A stretch of 64,000 nt of DNA from Gilvimarinus xylanilyticus (GCF_024195295.1 NZ_JAMFTH010000001.1:620001-684000); one strand, 5' to 3'; positions 20,828 through 31,943 are shown, counted from the stretch's first letter. Notes: generated by a model from the sequence alone, not told the origin. A program made the numbers and translations.

Positions 20828-20996
20828 TATTAATCCGGCAATTGTGATTGTCGGGTTAATAGCGATGCGGGATGCGCCGACCTCGTCGAACGCGAGCGCG
20901 AGCCCCGTAAAATCACGTGGTTTCGTAAATCCCGCCGATTTACAGGGCGACAGCTAAGATGCTCAGCACGAGCATCTTAGTCGTTCTAGTTAATAG
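20828..20996 (+). repeat. Structured intergenic repeat, copy A
   Basis: First of three related elements in the window. It begins on the base after the upstream stop codon and ends in TTAATAG. Predicted pairings: an 8-bp stem CCGGCAAT/ATTGTCGG (20835-20842 with 20847-20854, one G-T pair), a stem joining the GCCCCGTAAA region (20902-20914) to GATTTACAGGGC (20937-20948), and a perfect 11-bp stem CTAAGATGCTC/GAGCATCTTAG (20954-20964 with 20970-20980). The core GCGAGCGCGAGCCC (20892-20905) recurs in copy B. No ORF fits. Confidence 0.75.
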
Positions 20997-21117
20997 TTTT
21001 TGCAGCTTTTACAATAAAGAGCGGTTTTATTGGCCGTAGCGCCCGTTAAAGCTGCTATTTCGCCTCTGGCAAGACAATTGCTTTGTACTACCCATAGCCA
21101 TTTGCCCAGGAGGCGGT

Positions 21118-21576
21118 ATGTACGTTACTCACGAGAAAGTTGCAGTCGAGTTTTTACTGGATGACCTGAATGATCTGGTTCACTCCCACGCCGATTTGAT
21201 CGCGACCTATGAGGATGCGCAAAAGCAGGTGAAGGCGCCCGAGCTTAAGCGCTTATTGGAGCAGTTGCGCGAGGATCAGGCCATCAATGTGCAGTTGCTG
21301 GCGCAGTTGGTTTCCGAGCATGGTGGCAAGCTGAACGACACCACGGATATCGGACAGATCGCCCCGCGGATGCGAGTTGTCTTTGGCAGTTTGCTAAGTG
21401 ATGGGGCAGTGGTGCGTGCATTGCACACCGCTGAGGCTAAACTGGTCCAGGAATACACGCGCGCGATTAACAACCTGACCTATATTCCCGGGCTGGAATC
21501 TGTGCTGGAAAGCAACCGACTCTCCACTCAAAGGCGACAAGGCCGGTTGCAAATTGCGATTAACTTGGATGAATAG
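21118..21576 (+). CDS. Ferritin-like four-helix protein, DUF2383/PA2169-type
   Basis: Predicted helical-bundle protein of 152 residues with a strong AGGAGGCGGT ribosome-binding site. It shows long amphipathic helices, VEFLLDDLNDLVHSHADLIATYEDA and LLEQLREDQAINVQLLAQLVSEHGG, then a GSLLSDGAVVRALHTAEAKLVQEY segment. This is the pattern of stress-related DUF2383 bundles. Glu and His residues occur, but I cannot assign a metal site. It stands alone between the structured repeat and the converging sppA operon. No specific role is claimed. Confidence 0.65.
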   Translation: MYVTHEKVAVEFLLDDLNDLVHSHADLIATYEDAQKQVKAPELKRLLEQLREDQAINVQLLAQLVSEHGGKLNDTTDIGQIAPRMRVVFGSLLSDGAVVRALHTAEAKLVQEYTRAINNLTYIPGLESVLESNRLSTQRRQGRLQIAINLDE

Positions 21577-21644
21577 GTTTAGCCAACCGGTAGACCTAAT
21601 CTGTTAGATATAATTTCTACCAGGCATTGCTGGGGCAGCCACAG

Positions 21645-23474
21645 TTAGGGCGCGCTGCACTTAAGGCAGTAGGTCATGACGTCTCCCGGCGTCTGTGAAA
21701 AAGGCAATGCAGGCAGGGCACTGCCCAGTGTCCGCCAGTGTTGTAGCTGCGCACTGATTTCGCGGGGCAGGGGTAGGGCAATCTGTCCCAGCTGCTGTAA
21801 AAACTCCTCCATGGGCGTCAGTGGAGCGCTAATGGTTTTGACTTCCCAGTGCTCCAGCCCCGCATCGCTAGCGGCGGCGTTGATAGTGTCATTCAAGGTG
21901 CCCAGCTTATCCACCAAACCCAATTCCTGAGCGGTTTGGCCACTCCAGACCCGTCCCTGACCAATATCATTGACACGACTGGTGCTCAGTTCGCGTGCAT
22001 CGGCCACGGTGCTTATAAAGCGCTGGTAAATACTATCGACTGACATTTGCATCAGGCGGGCGGATTCTTCGGACATGGCGCGTGTGGGGTTAAGAGCATC
22101 CGCCAGCGGCGTTGTACCCACCCCATCGGTGCTAACCCCGAGCTTGGCGAGAGAATCCTCTAGCGTGGGCACGAGTGAGTATGCGCCGATCGAGCCGGTT
22201 ATGGTGGTTGGCAGGGCCCAAATCTGTTCACCGGCGGTGGCAATCCAATAGCCTCCCGAGGCTGCCACACTCCCCATACTGATATATACGGGTATACCCG
22301 CGTCGCGGGTGGCGGCGATTTCGGCGCGGATAATTTCCGAGGCAAAGGCACTGCCCCCGGGGCTGTCGACCCGTATCACCAGCGCTTTAACGTCGCGATC
22401 GTTGCGTACGTCGCGCAGCAACTGAGTCATGCTGTCGCTGCCCACGGTACCTGGGGGTTGTTCGCCATCGAGGATAGTGCCCACGGCATTGATCAGCGCC
22501 ACGTAGTTTTTCCCCGGCAGAGGCATCTGGCGGTTGTGGTCGAGATAGCGGTACCAGTCCACCGCTTTGTAGGTGTCGTGCTTACGGTCATAGCCCAATG
22601 TTTGCGCCAGCTCAGCGCGCATGGTCTGACGGCTGGTCACTTTATCCACCAAACCTTGCTCGCGGGCTAGTTGCGAGGTGTCGCTGTCGGCCGCGGCCAG
22701 GGCTTGATCGCTATTGTCCAGCAACTGCTCTAACGCGCCGGGTTTGAGATTGCGCATTGTTTCTACGCGCCGGGTGTATTCACTCCACAGCTGGCCAATC
22801 CACTGGCTGTTGTGCTCGCGCGAGGCCTCTGACATATCGTCGCGCAAGTAGGGCTCGACGGCATCCTTAAACTTACCGGCGCGAAAAATATGCATGTTGA
22901 GGCCCAGTTTATCCAGGGCGTCCTTGTAGTAAAGGCGGTAGCTGCCGTAACCGGTGAGTAAGACAAACCCCATATCGTGCAGGTAAACCGTGTCGGCGTG
23001 ACTGGCGAGATAGTAGCGATCCTGGGTGTAATGATCGGCCAGTGCGGTAACCGGTTTGCCGCTCTCTTTAAACCCCTGTATCGCCTGGGCCACCTCGTAG
23101 AGCTTGCTGATGCCTCCACCGCTAAGGTGATTCAGGTTGAGTACCAGGTGGTTAACCCGCTCGTCGTCGCGCGCAAGATTAATGCTGCGTACCAAATCGC
23201 GCACCAGAGTTTCGCTGTGCAGGCTGTTTTCGCCGCCCAGCGCGGCCAGCGCATCCACGGCCTGGCGCTCGTCCACCAGCGCGCCGTAGGGGGTGACCTC
23301 CAGGGCAAATTGCTGGGGGAGTACATCACTCTGGCGCTGACTGATCGCCGCAATAATAACCACCACAATGAACAGAAAGATCAGGTTAACCACAACGCGT
23401 CGGGCGCAATTTATACCGCGCCAGATGGCGGAGAAAAAGCGGCGAATGGGGCCTTTGGTTTTGGTCTCGGTCAC
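21645..23474 (-). CDS. sppA: Signal peptide peptidase SppA, 67-kDa type
   Basis: Membrane-anchored serine/lysine-dyad protease that degrades cleaved signal peptides; 609 residues. One N-terminal transmembrane segment (VVVNLIFLFIVVVIIAAI, about 28-45) is followed by two tandem S49 domains. The catalytic lysine is expected in FRAGKFKDAVEPYLRDDMS and the nucleophile serine in GSVAASGGYWIAT. Substrate-pocket sequences RVDSPGGSAFASEIIR and GSIGAY are intact. It is the last gene of arsC-wrbA-DUF2069-sppA; the 9-bp gap to the preceding gene indicates an operon. Confidence 0.94.
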   Translation of the reverse strand: MTETKTKGPIRRFFSAIWRGINCARRVVVNLIFLFIVVVIIAAISQRQSDVLPQQFALEVTPYGALVDERQAVDALAALGGENSLHSETLVRDLVRSINLARDDERVNHLVLNLNHLSGGGISKLYEVAQAIQGFKESGKPVTALADHYTQDRYYLASHADTVYLHDMGFVLLTGYGSYRLYYKDALDKLGLNMHIFRAGKFKDAVEPYLRDDMSEASREHNSQWIGQLWSEYTRRVETMRNLKPGALEQLLDNSDQALAAADSDTSQLAREQGLVDKVTSRQTMRAELAQTLGYDRKHDTYKAVDWYRYLDHNRQMPLPGKNYVALINAVGTILDGEQPPGTVGSDSMTQLLRDVRNDRDVKALVIRVDSPGGSAFASEIIRAEIAATRDAGIPVYISMGSVAASGGYWIATAGEQIWALPTTITGSIGAYSLVPTLEDSLAKLGVSTDGVGTTPLADALNPTRAMSEESARLMQMSVDSIYQRFISTVADARELSTSRVNDIGQGRVWSGQTAQELGLVDKLGTLNDTINAAASDAGLEHWEVKTISAPLTPMEEFLQQLGQIALPLPREISAQLQHWRTLGSALPALPFSQTPGDVMTYCLKCSAP

Positions 23475-23483
23475 GCAGTATCC

Positions 23484-24825
<1,342 letters not shown>

Positions 24826-25043
24826 AGGTGGCTCCCGTGTGTGTTGGCGGCCGCAATTATAGCGGTTTGCGCTCTAGGTCAACAGGCGGTAGACGGACAG
24901 GAACTTTGTCTTCGCAAGCGTTATTTGCAGTGCTCCCCTGTTTTTGGGTGCTGGCCGTCGAGTTAAAAACCCTTTACAGTTCCTTAGATGCGAACGCGCT
25001 ATAATAGCCATAACCGACGTAAACTTGGGTTTTAAATCCTGAT

Positions 25044-25409
25044 ATGAGTACTCCGTTGTTAATCTGTGATGATTCCAAAATGGCGCGCAAGCAGGTTGCG
25101 CGGGCGTTGCCGCAGGATTGGTCGGTGGATATTAGCTATGCCTGTAACGGCGTTGAGGCCCTTGAGGCAATTCGCGCCGGGCGCGGGGAAATCGTATTTT
25201 TGGATTTGACCATGCCCGAGCTGGATGGCTACCAAGTGTTGGAAACTGTACACGCCGAGCAGCTCAATTGCGTCATTATTGTCATCTCCGCCGATATCCA
25301 GCCCGAAGCCTTTAGTCGGGTTAAAGCGCTGGGAGCCTTGGACTTTATTAAAAAACCCGTCGATGGCGACGCATTGCGCGGCACCCTGAGTACCTACGGC
25401 TTACTCTAA
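25044..25409 (+). CDS. Single-domain CheY-like response regulator
   Basis: Stand-alone receiver domain of 121 residues with no output domain. The acidic pocket is in LLICDDSKMARKQV, the phosphoacceptor aspartate in IVFLDLTMPELDGYQVL, the switch residue region is VIVISADIQ, and the conserved lysine is in FIKKPVD. It precedes avtA by 2 bp, so the two are probably cotranscribed; no histidine kinase is encoded nearby. A TATAAT sequence lies at 25000-25005, but no convincing -35 box does. Its partner and output are unknown. Confidence 0.85.
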   Translation: MSTPLLICDDSKMARKQVARALPQDWSVDISYACNGVEALEAIRAGRGEIVFLDLTMPELDGYQVLETVHAEQLNCVIIVISADIQPEAFSRVKALGALDFIKKPVDGDALRGTLSTYGLL

Positions 25410-25411
25410 CC

Positions 25412-26668
25412 ATGCGTTTATCCCGCTTTGGTCAGATGCTGTCGGCCGACAGCGGCATTGTCTCGTTAATGGACGATCTGGGCAGCGCCTTGCGCGAAAA
25501 TCCGGAGATGCTCTTTTTGGGCGGCGGTAACCCCGCCCGCATTCCCGCCGTGGAGAGTGCTCTCAAACAGGCCTTAAAGGACGCCTTGGCCGATCCGGAA
25601 GAGGCCTGGCAAATGCTGGGCGTGTATCAGTCGCCCGCCGGAGATCTGCCGCTGCGCCGCCAGTTAGCCGACACTTTATCCCGCCAATATCAGTGGCCCC
25701 TGGGGCCGGAAAATATCGCTGTAGCCAACGGCAGTCAGTCGGCGTTTTTTGTGTTGTTTAATTTGCTCGCGGGCGAGATGGGCGACGGCACTCGTCGGCA
25801 TATTCAGCTGCCGCTGGTGCCCGAGTATCTGGGCTACTCGGAGCTGGGCTTGGGCGCTGATTTTTATCGTGCCAGCCGCCCGGCGATTGAGCTGATTGGC
25901 GAGCACGAGTTTAAGTACCACGTGGATTTCTCCCGCTTTGCCATTAATGACCAGGCCGCGGCGCTGTGCGTCTCCCGGCCCACTAATCCCACCGGCAATG
26001 TGATTACCGACGCCGAGCTGGCGGGGCTGGATGAGCGCGCTCGGGCCGCGGGTGTGCCTCTTATTATCGATGCCGCCTACGGTCTGCCATTTCCGGGTAT
26101 TGTGTTTTCTGAGGCCGGCGCCCACTGGAATGAAAATACCATCGCAGTGCTCAGTCTATCCAAGCTAGGGTTGCCCGGAGTGCGTACCTCCATAGTGGTT
26201 GCCAGTGAGCCGGTAATCCAAGCCTTTGCCCAGGCCAATACCGTGTTGAGCCTCGCGGCGGGCAATGTCGGGCCCGCGATCGCTCGCCAGCTTTTGGCCA
26301 GTGAGCAGCTTCTGGCGCTGGGGCGAGAACAGGTGATGCCCTATTACCGCGAGCGCTGTGAGGCGACAGTGGCGAGTTTACATCGTGCGCTTAAAGGCTT
26401 GCCCTACCGTATTCATCGCCCCGAGGGGGCGATTTTTCTGTGGCTTTGGTTTGCCGATTTACCCATTTCCAGCGATCAGTTATACCGGCGTTTAAAGGCC
26501 CGGGGAGTATTGATGATCGCCGGTGAACATTTTTTCCCCGGTCTGACCGAGCCCTGGGATCATCAATACGAATGCCTGCGCATCAGCTATGCCCAGCCCG
26601 CGCATGTGGTGGAGCAGGCCGGACAGATTCTGGCCGAAGAGGTGGCGCGCGCTTATCGTGAAAGTTAG
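25412..26668 (+). CDS. avtA: Valine-pyruvate aminotransferase
   Basis: Class I/II PLP aminotransferase of 418 residues. Family-specific segments include FGQMLSADSGIVSLMDDLGSAL at the N-terminus, FLGGGNPARIPAVE, NGSQSAFFVLFNLLAGE, SRPTNPTGNVITDAEL (the asparagine/proline motif), IDAAYGLPFPGI, and the PLP lysine in SLSKLGLPGVRTSIV. It transfers the amino group between valine/alanine and 2-oxoacids. It starts 2 bp after the response regulator gene, an uncommon coupling whose meaning is unclear. Confidence 0.93.
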   Translation: MRLSRFGQMLSADSGIVSLMDDLGSALRENPEMLFLGGGNPARIPAVESALKQALKDALADPEEAWQMLGVYQSPAGDLPLRRQLADTLSRQYQWPLGPENIAVANGSQSAFFVLFNLLAGEMGDGTRRHIQLPLVPEYLGYSELGLGADFYRASRPAIELIGEHEFKYHVDFSRFAINDQAAALCVSRPTNPTGNVITDAELAGLDERARAAGVPLIIDAAYGLPFPGIVFSEAGAHWNENTIAVLSLSKLGLPGVRTSIVVASEPVIQAFAQANTVLSLAAGNVGPAIARQLLASEQLLALGREQVMPYYRERCEATVASLHRALKGLPYRIHRPEGAIFLWLWFADLPISSDQLYRRLKARGVLMIAGEHFFPGLTEPWDHQYECLRISYAQPAHVVEQAGQILAEEVARAYRES

Positions 26669-26696
26669 CGTGCGAGGTGAGTGTCGCAAACAGGCG

Positions 26697-27041
26697 TCAT
26701 AGTCTGTACCAGGGGCGGGCGGTGTGGTGAATGTGCGCCAGGTGCCGGGCTTTGACGGCTTCACTGTCGTAAAAAAAATAATCTTCGTCCAAGGCGCGCC
26801 GCAGCCACTTGCGGATTGCGGTAGTAGTCACGGCTTCTAACCTTGGAACTCCCAGCTTGTGCTCGGCGTTGTAGCTCTGGTTCCAATGCACCAGCACTTG
26901 GTGTTGGGCGAGCTTGATGGCCTGGGTCGTGTCTGCGGCCGCTACCCGTCGCGCGGTCAGAAAGCCGATAATAGGCGTTTCCGTGAAGTTATCAAAGTAG
27001 ATGCCGGTTCCGCACAGCACAACATCAAAACAGCGGGTCAT
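26697..27041 (-). CDS. Hypothetical protein (114 aa), coupled to the DUF1704 gene
   Basis: I do not recognise this protein. The start chosen is ATG 27041 (MTRCFDVVLCGTGIYFDN), because the longer frame runs into the preceding gene. It is soluble, with no signal or membrane segment, and rich in aromatics and histidine near the end (HLAHIHHTARPWYRL). It begins 17 bp after the end of the DUF1704 gene in the same direction, so the two are probably translated from one message. It could be an accessory protein to that putative metallopeptidase; this is inference from position only. Confidence 0.55.
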   Translation of the reverse strand: MTRCFDVVLCGTGIYFDNFTETPIIGFLTARRVAAADTTQAIKLAQHQVLVHWNQSYNAEHKLGVPRLEAVTTTAIRKWLRRALDEDYFFYDSEAVKARHLAHIHHTARPWYRL

Positions 27042-27057
27042 AGCGATAAAAATATCC

Positions 27058-28350
27058 TTACTGAGTACGCAGCAGGTGGGCAAAATGCTTGCGCACCCGC
27101 ACATTGTCGAGCCCGGCAATACTACTGGAAAAGCCAAACCAAACATATAAACCGTTCAGGTTTTTAAACATCGGCGGCAGGTGGGTGGGGCCTTTGATAA
27201 GGCCTTCACAATAATGTTGGTAAAGCACGGGAATATCTTCCAGAGTGACCTTGCCTAGATACAACATGGGAATCATTTGTGGGGCGCCTGCGGCAATGGC
27301 GCTGCGGATAAACCCGACGTTCTCCACAAAACCTTTAACGTAGCTGATGTCTTTGGTGAAGGCAGCACCACCTGTTACCGGTGCGCCGCGAAACACCCTT
27401 TGGGTGACCTTGTAGCTGGCCTCGGGACTGTCACCGCGCTCGCGGAAAAAGCGGTAGACCTCGACAAAATCGGCGCCATTTTCGGCCATATTCACCGCCA
27501 CGACCCGATCGCTGACCTTTTGTGCCCGGCGGGGAAACGAGCTGAAGGTCAGGGTTTCCATCAGCACCGCCATGCCTTCTTGAATCGCGGTAATACGCGG
27601 CGAGCCCACGCTTAGCCAGGTGGCGTAAGGTTGTTCGCGACCGTTAAGGGTGGTGCCAATATGCACCCAGCCTTCGTGTACCTCAAGGACGTTTAGGTCC
27701 TGCATGGTAAAAGTGGCGCGGCTGTTGATTTTGATGCAGTCGCCCCCGGCGGCGGCATCAGAGACTATTTCGTCGGACAGCTCGACCCGCACCTTGCCCT
27801 TGCCAAAATATTCATCCATGCGCTTAGCCAAATACTCTACTGCAAACTCGGCATCGTATTGGCGGGCGCCCGGCGGGGTCAGGTGGCTGGCGGCGGGCCA
27901 GGAAAAGATCTGACACAGGTCCTGTCCCAGCTCCAGCAAGGTTTTGTTATCGCCTGTGATGGTATCGGCGGGTGAGCCGTAGAGCAGGCGGCTGTAGTGG
28001 CCAAATTCCGCCGTGCCGCGACAGCCCAGCATGGCAAGCACCTGGCGGTATTGGACTGCGGTATTGCGCATGATCTGGCCCAGGGCATCGGCGGCGCCCA
28101 GTTGGCGCACAATATCAATCTCCAGTCTGGCAAACTCTTCGCCCAATTGGTGGCGGTCAAAGGGCAGGGGCATATGCTCGTAATAGTCCCGGCCCAGGTT
28201 GGGCAGAGCCTTGCCGTCGCGGGCTAAAAAGGCGTCCTGAATGCTAGCGGGCCATTTGATGGCATCCAGAATACGAATAGGGCGCTGCAAAGCAACTAAG
28301 CGGTCGGAGAGGGTTTTGATTTTATCCCGGTACTGAGGCGAGCTGGACAT
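27058..28350 (-). CDS. QEGLA-motif (DUF1704) putative zinc metallopeptidase
   Basis: The family is known as flavohemoglobin expression-modulating QEGLA-motif protein and contains the fold of eukaryotic MATCAP tyrosine carboxypeptidases. The start used is ATG 28350 (MSSSPQYRDKIK), giving 430 residues; the frame opens 24 codons earlier and the ribosome-binding site is weak. The metal site is visible as VHEGWVHIGTTLNG (H-E-x-x-x-H) followed by IQEGMAVLMETLTF, here QEGMA instead of QEGLA. Conserved flanking pieces are KINSRATFTMQDLNVLEVHEG and DISYVKGFVENVGFI. Peptidase activity is inference from these residues. Confidence 0.75.
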   Translation of the reverse strand: MSSSPQYRDKIKTLSDRLVALQRPIRILDAIKWPASIQDAFLARDGKALPNLGRDYYEHMPLPFDRHQLGEEFARLEIDIVRQLGAADALGQIMRNTAVQYRQVLAMLGCRGTAEFGHYSRLLYGSPADTITGDNKTLLELGQDLCQIFSWPAASHLTPPGARQYDAEFAVEYLAKRMDEYFGKGKVRVELSDEIVSDAAAGGDCIKINSRATFTMQDLNVLEVHEGWVHIGTTLNGREQPYATWLSVGSPRITAIQEGMAVLMETLTFSSFPRRAQKVSDRVVAVNMAENGADFVEVYRFFRERGDSPEASYKVTQRVFRGAPVTGGAAFTKDISYVKGFVENVGFIRSAIAAGAPQMIPMLYLGKVTLEDIPVLYQHYCEGLIKGPTHLPPMFKNLNGLYVWFGFSSSIAGLDNVRVRKHFAHLLRTQ

Positions 28351-28487
28351 GCTTGTACAACCAGAAGTGGATTCCTTGGGCTTTAGTGTAGCGCGAGCCA
28401 GTCGCCACTGAATAGTGGTCAAATACTGAAGTTCGACATTAACCTGTGCCCCTTTTCACAGAGCTGAAGTTGCGGCATAGTGCTTTT

Positions 28488-28802
28488 ATGGCTTACATAC
28501 CCTTAGCGCGCTTGCATGAACTTTACGACGGTTATCGCCAGTCTATTCGCCTGGCGGGGCAGGAGCTGTTGCTGGTGCAAGATGAGGGGCAGGTCTACTT
28601 GTTTGCCAATGTCTGTCCTCACCGTCAGGCGTCGTTGAGTAACGCCAGTATCAATGATGGGGTGCTGCGCTGCGCCCGGCACGGTCTGCAGTTTTCTCTG
28701 CGTACCGGACAGCCTTTACAGCCGGGTGGGTGCAATGGGACGCTGCAGTTTTTCCCGCTCATATACGAGGGCAATACCATCGGGGTTGAGGCGTCGTCCT
28801 AA
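28488..28802 (+). CDS. Rieske-type 2Fe-2S ferredoxin
   Basis: Small soluble Rieske domain of 104 residues from ATG 28488 (the GTG at 28446 would add 14 residues). The cluster motifs are CPHRQ and, 15 residues after its histidine, CARHGLQF, giving the C-x-H and C-x-x-H ligands. It resembles NirD or dioxygenase-type ferredoxins but stands alone, divergent from the DUF1704 gene and upstream of fmdB. The electron-transfer partner is unknown. Confidence 0.85.
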   Translation: MAYIPLARLHELYDGYRQSIRLAGQELLLVQDEGQVYLFANVCPHRQASLSNASINDGVLRCARHGLQFSLRTGQPLQPGGCNGTLQFFPLIYEGNTIGVEASS

Positions 28803-28853
28803 CCCATTGCGCCCCAGGCGCTGATATTTGTCCTCCCGCCGTATCTGGTGCGG

Positions 28854-28882
28854 TTTCGATGCGCCTCACTCTCAGGTATAAT
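28854..28882 (+). promoter_or_regulatory. Predicted sigma-70 promoter upstream of fmdB-aspS
   Basis: A perfect TATAAT at 28877-28882 lies 17 bp after TTTCGA (28854-28859), a weak -35 box. It is about 70 bp before the zinc-ribbon gene and would drive it and aspS. Confidence 0.45.
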
Positions 28883-28952
28883 TGCGCCCTTTTTGGCGGC
28901 CAGGGGTCCCTGGATGCGCTGTTTGTTGGTAGGTTTGAAGTGGAGAAAAGCT

Positions 28953-29225
28953 ATGCCTATCTATGAATACCGTTGTGAGGCCTGTGGCCACGAGATGGAA
29001 GCATTGCAAAAAATGAGTGATGCGCCCCTGACCGAATGCCCCGAATGTCATCAAGCTGAATTGATCAAGAAAATCTCGGCGGCCGGATTTCGCCTTAAAG
29101 GCGGCGGTTGGTACGAGACAGATTTTAAGTCGGGCAGCAAGAAAAACCTTGCCGGCGACGGTGGCAAGAAAAAGCCCGCCTCAGGCGGCAAAAGCGAGTC
29201 GGCAGCGTCCGCCTCGGCCAGTTAA
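28953..29225 (+). CDS. FmdB-type zinc-ribbon protein
   Basis: Small zinc-ribbon protein of 90 residues starting at ATG 28953 after TGGAGAAAAG; the longer frame upstream has no support. [21 protein letters not shown] and [15 protein letters not shown] provide two CxxC knuckles, the FmdB/CxxC_CXXC_SSSS pattern, and the tail is rich in Lys, Gly, Ala and Ser. It is usually found just upstream of aspS in gammaproteobacteria, as here. Molecular function is not established. Confidence 0.88.
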   Translation: MPIYEYRCEACGHEMEALQKMSDAPLTECPECHQAELIKKISAAGFRLKGGGWYETDFKSGSKKNLAGDGGKKKPASGGKSESAASASAS

Positions 29226-29245
29226 CGAATAAATTAGACGGGAAA

Positions 29246-31045
29246 ATGAATATGCGCAGTGATTACTGTGGCGCTCTGAATGCCTCTTACATCGACCGAG
29301 AAGTCACCCTGTGCGGCTGGGTTGACCGTCGCCGCGATCACGGCGGTGTGATTTTTATTGACCTGCGCGACCGCGCCGGGATTGTTCAGGTGGTTTTCGA
29401 TCCGGACGCCCAGGATAAGTTTGAGCTGGCCGATAAGGTGCGTGGCGAGTATGTGCTGCAGGTGACTGGTAAGGTTCGCGCGCGCGATGCCGCCACCGTG
29501 AATCCTAATATGGCCACTGGGGAAATCGAAGTCTATGGCACGGATTTGGAGATTCTCAACGAAGCGGAAACCATTCCCTTCCCGCTGTCTGAGCACTCCA
29601 GTGTGGGCGAAGATGTGCGCCTTAAGTACCGCTATATCGATCTGCGCCGCGCCGAAATGCAAAAAAGCCTGCAGTTTCGCTCTAAGGTGACCATTGCGAT
29701 TCGCAACTACCTGGACGAAAACGGCTTTTTGGATATCGAAACCCCGATTCTGACCCGCGCCACCCCCGAGGGCGCCCGGGACTATCTGGTGCCTTCACGC
29801 ACCCACGAAAACAAGTTCTTTGCTCTGCCGCAGTCGCCTCAGTTGTTCAAGCAGCTGTTAATGGTGTCCGGCTTTGACCGCTACTATCAGATTGCCAAGT
29901 GCTTCCGCGACGAAGACCTGCGCGCCGATCGCCAGCCCGAGTTTACCCAGATTGATATCGAAACCTCGTTTATGGACGAGGAAGGCATTATGGGTATCAC
30001 CGAGGGCATGGTGAAGCAGTTGTTTAACAACCTGCTGGAAGTGGACTTGGGCGAGTTCCCGCGTATGGATTACGCCACAGCCATGGCCAAATACGGCTCG
30101 GATAAGCCGGATCTGCGCATCCCGCTGGAGCTGGTAGACGTTAAAGATTTGATGGACGAGGTGGAGTTTAAAGTCTTCTCCGGTCCCGCCAAAGATCCCA
30201 AAGGTCGCGTTACCGCACTGAAAGTACCCGGTGGCAACGACAAGCTGACCCGCAAGCAAATCGACGACTACACCAAGTTTGTGGGCATCTACGGCGCTAA
30301 AGGCCTAGCCTACATCAAGGTTAACGACGTCAGTGACGTGGAAGAGGGCTTGCAATCACCCATCGTTAAGTTCTTGCCCAACAATGTTCGTCAGGCCATT
30401 TTAGAGCGTCTGGATGCGCAAAATGGCGATTTGATTTTCTTCGGTGCGGACAAGGCCTCGGTTGTCAGCGAAGCGCTGGGCGCACTGCGCTGCAAGCTGG
30501 GCGAAGACCTGAATTTGTACACCCGCGAGTGGGCGCCCCTGTGGGTGGTGGACTTCCCCATGTTCGAGGAGGGCGATGACGGCTCTATGCAGGCCTTGCA
30601 TCACCCCTTTACCGCTCCTTCGTGTAGTCCGGCCGAGCTTAAATCCAACCCGGCCACCGCGCTATCGCGCGCCTACGATATGGTGCTAAACGGCACCGAG
30701 CTGGGTGGCGGTTCTGTGCGTATTCACGATCAGACCATGCAGCAGACCGTGTTCGAAATTCTGGGCATCAGCAGTGAAGAGCAGCGCGAGAAGTTCGGCT
30801 TCTTGCTGGATGCGCTTAAATACGGTGCGCCACCACACGGTGGTTTGGCCTTTGGCCTGGACCGATTGATTATGCTGATGACCGGCGCCAGCTCAATTCG
30901 CGACGTGATCGCCTTCCCCAAAACTCAGAGTGCGGCCTGTGTAATGACCGACGCGCCGGGTGCGGTGGACGCGGCGCAATTGCGTGAGCTGCATATTCGT
31001 CTGCGTCAAAAAGAGCAGAAAGAGTTAAAAGAAAAATCTGAATAA
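29246..31045 (+). CDS. aspS: Aspartyl-tRNA synthetase
   Basis: Class IIb aminoacyl-tRNA synthetase of 599 residues, bacterial type. Domains in order: N-terminal OB-fold anticodon binding ([22 protein letters not shown]), catalytic core with motif 2 ([21 protein letters not shown]), inserted GAD domain (about 290-410), and motif 3 near the end ([15 protein letters not shown]). It begins 20 bp after the zinc-ribbon gene and is followed by a strong terminator. The start ATG 29246 gives [11 protein letters not shown]; the second ATG two codons later is an alternative. Confidence 0.97.
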   Translation: MNMRSDYCGALNASYIDREVTLCGWVDRRRDHGGVIFIDLRDRAGIVQVVFDPDAQDKFELADKVRGEYVLQVTGKVRARDAATVNPNMATGEIEVYGTDLEILNEAETIPFPLSEHSSVGEDVRLKYRYIDLRRAEMQKSLQFRSKVTIAIRNYLDENGFLDIETPILTRATPEGARDYLVPSRTHENKFFALPQSPQLFKQLLMVSGFDRYYQIAKCFRDEDLRADRQPEFTQIDIETSFMDEEGIMGITEGMVKQLFNNLLEVDLGEFPRMDYATAMAKYGSDKPDLRIPLELVDVKDLMDEVEFKVFSGPAKDPKGRVTALKVPGGNDKLTRKQIDDYTKFVGIYGAKGLAYIKVNDVSDVEEGLQSPIVKFLPNNVRQAILERLDAQNGDLIFFGADKASVVSEALGALRCKLGEDLNLYTREWAPLWVVDFPMFEEGDDGSMQALHHPFTAPSCSPAELKSNPATALSRAYDMVLNGTELGGGSVRIHDQTMQQTVFEILGISSEEQREKFGFLLDALKYGAPPHGGLAFGLDRLIMLMTGASSIRDVIAFPKTQSAACVMTDAPGAVDAAQLRELHIRLRQKEQKELKEKSE

Positions 31046-31062
31046 CCGGGTTTACCGGTATA

Positions 31063-31088
31063 ACGGCCGGGCTTGCCCGGCCGTTTTT
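31063..31088 (+). terminator. Rho-independent terminator after aspS
   Basis: A perfect 9-bp stem ACGGCCGGG/CCCGGCCGT with loop CTTG is followed by further T residues. It lies 18 bp after the aspS stop. Confidence 0.93.
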
Positions 31089-31141
31089 GTATCTACTTTT
31101 TGATTTATCTAAGCAATAGCGAGAAATAAGCGGAGTCAACT

Positions 31142-31882
31142 ATGGCTGGCCACAGTAAATGGGCAAACATTAAACACCGCAAAGCCGCGCAAGATGCCAA
31201 GCGCGGTAAAGTCTTTACCAAAATTATTCGCGAGTTAACCGTTGCCGCCAAGGGCGGTGATAACCCCGACGATAATCCCCGTCTGCGCGCTGCCATGGAT
31301 AAAGCCCTGGGCGCCAACATGAAAAAGGACACCATCGACAAGGCCGTTGCTCGCGGTGCCGGTAACACCGAAGGTGATAACTATGAAGAGTGCACCTACG
31401 AGGGCTATGGCGTCGGCGGCGTGGCGGTGCTGGTCGAGTGTATGACCGATAACAAAAATCGCACCGTGGCCGAGGTGCGTCACGCTTTTACCAAGCGCGG
31501 CGGGAACCTGGGCACCGACGGCTCGGTCGCCTATTTGTTTTCTAAAATCGGTCAGCTGACTTTCAGTGCTGATGTGGAAGAGGACGAATTGCTGGAAGCG
31601 GCTCTGGAAGCAGGTGCCGAAGAGCTTATTACTCACAGTGACGACAGTAAAGAAATTGAGACCGCCTTTGAAGATTATTTTGATGTTAAGGGCGCGATGA
31701 TTGATGCGGGCTTTGCCCCCGAAAACTCACAGATCACTATGAAGCCCTCAACCACGGTAGAGCTGGATAAAAACGGCGCCGAGAAGATTGTTGCTCTGGT
31801 GGATATGTTGGAAGATTTGGATGATGTACAAAATGTGTACACCAACTCCGATATTCCCGATGAGGTATTGGAGCAGTTGTGA
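31142..31882 (+). CDS. yebC: YebC/TACO1-family translation-associated protein
   Basis: The 246 residues begin with the family signature [28 protein letters not shown] and include [16 protein letters not shown] and [18 protein letters not shown]. YebC proteins have been described as DNA-binding regulators and, more recently, as factors that help ribosomes through difficult stretches such as polyproline. It is placed before ruvCAB, the classical arrangement. GGAG precedes the ATG. Confidence 0.95.
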   Translation: MAGHSKWANIKHRKAAQDAKRGKVFTKIIRELTVAAKGGDNPDDNPRLRAAMDKALGANMKKDTIDKAVARGAGNTEGDNYEECTYEGYGVGGVAVLVECMTDNKNRTVAEVRHAFTKRGGNLGTDGSVAYLFSKIGQLTFSADVEEDELLEAALEAGAEELITHSDDSKEIETAFEDYFDVKGAMIDAGFAPENSQITMKPSTTVELDKNGAEKIVALVDMLEDLDDVQNVYTNSDIPDEVLEQL

Positions 31883-31943
31883 TTTGTCCCGCCGCAACAC
31901 TCTTGTAATATAGGGCTGTCTTACACAGGCTCTGGGAAAATTA

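Noticed and set aside
20828-20996. The structured repeats as integron attC sites
   Set aside because: The ends lack the GTTRRRY/RYYYAAC core and no integrase or cassette genes are present.
24973-25005. TTTACA and TATAAT as promoter for the response regulator gene
   Set aside because: The two boxes are 21 bp apart, too far for a normal sigma-70 promoter, though TATAAT alone may still be used.
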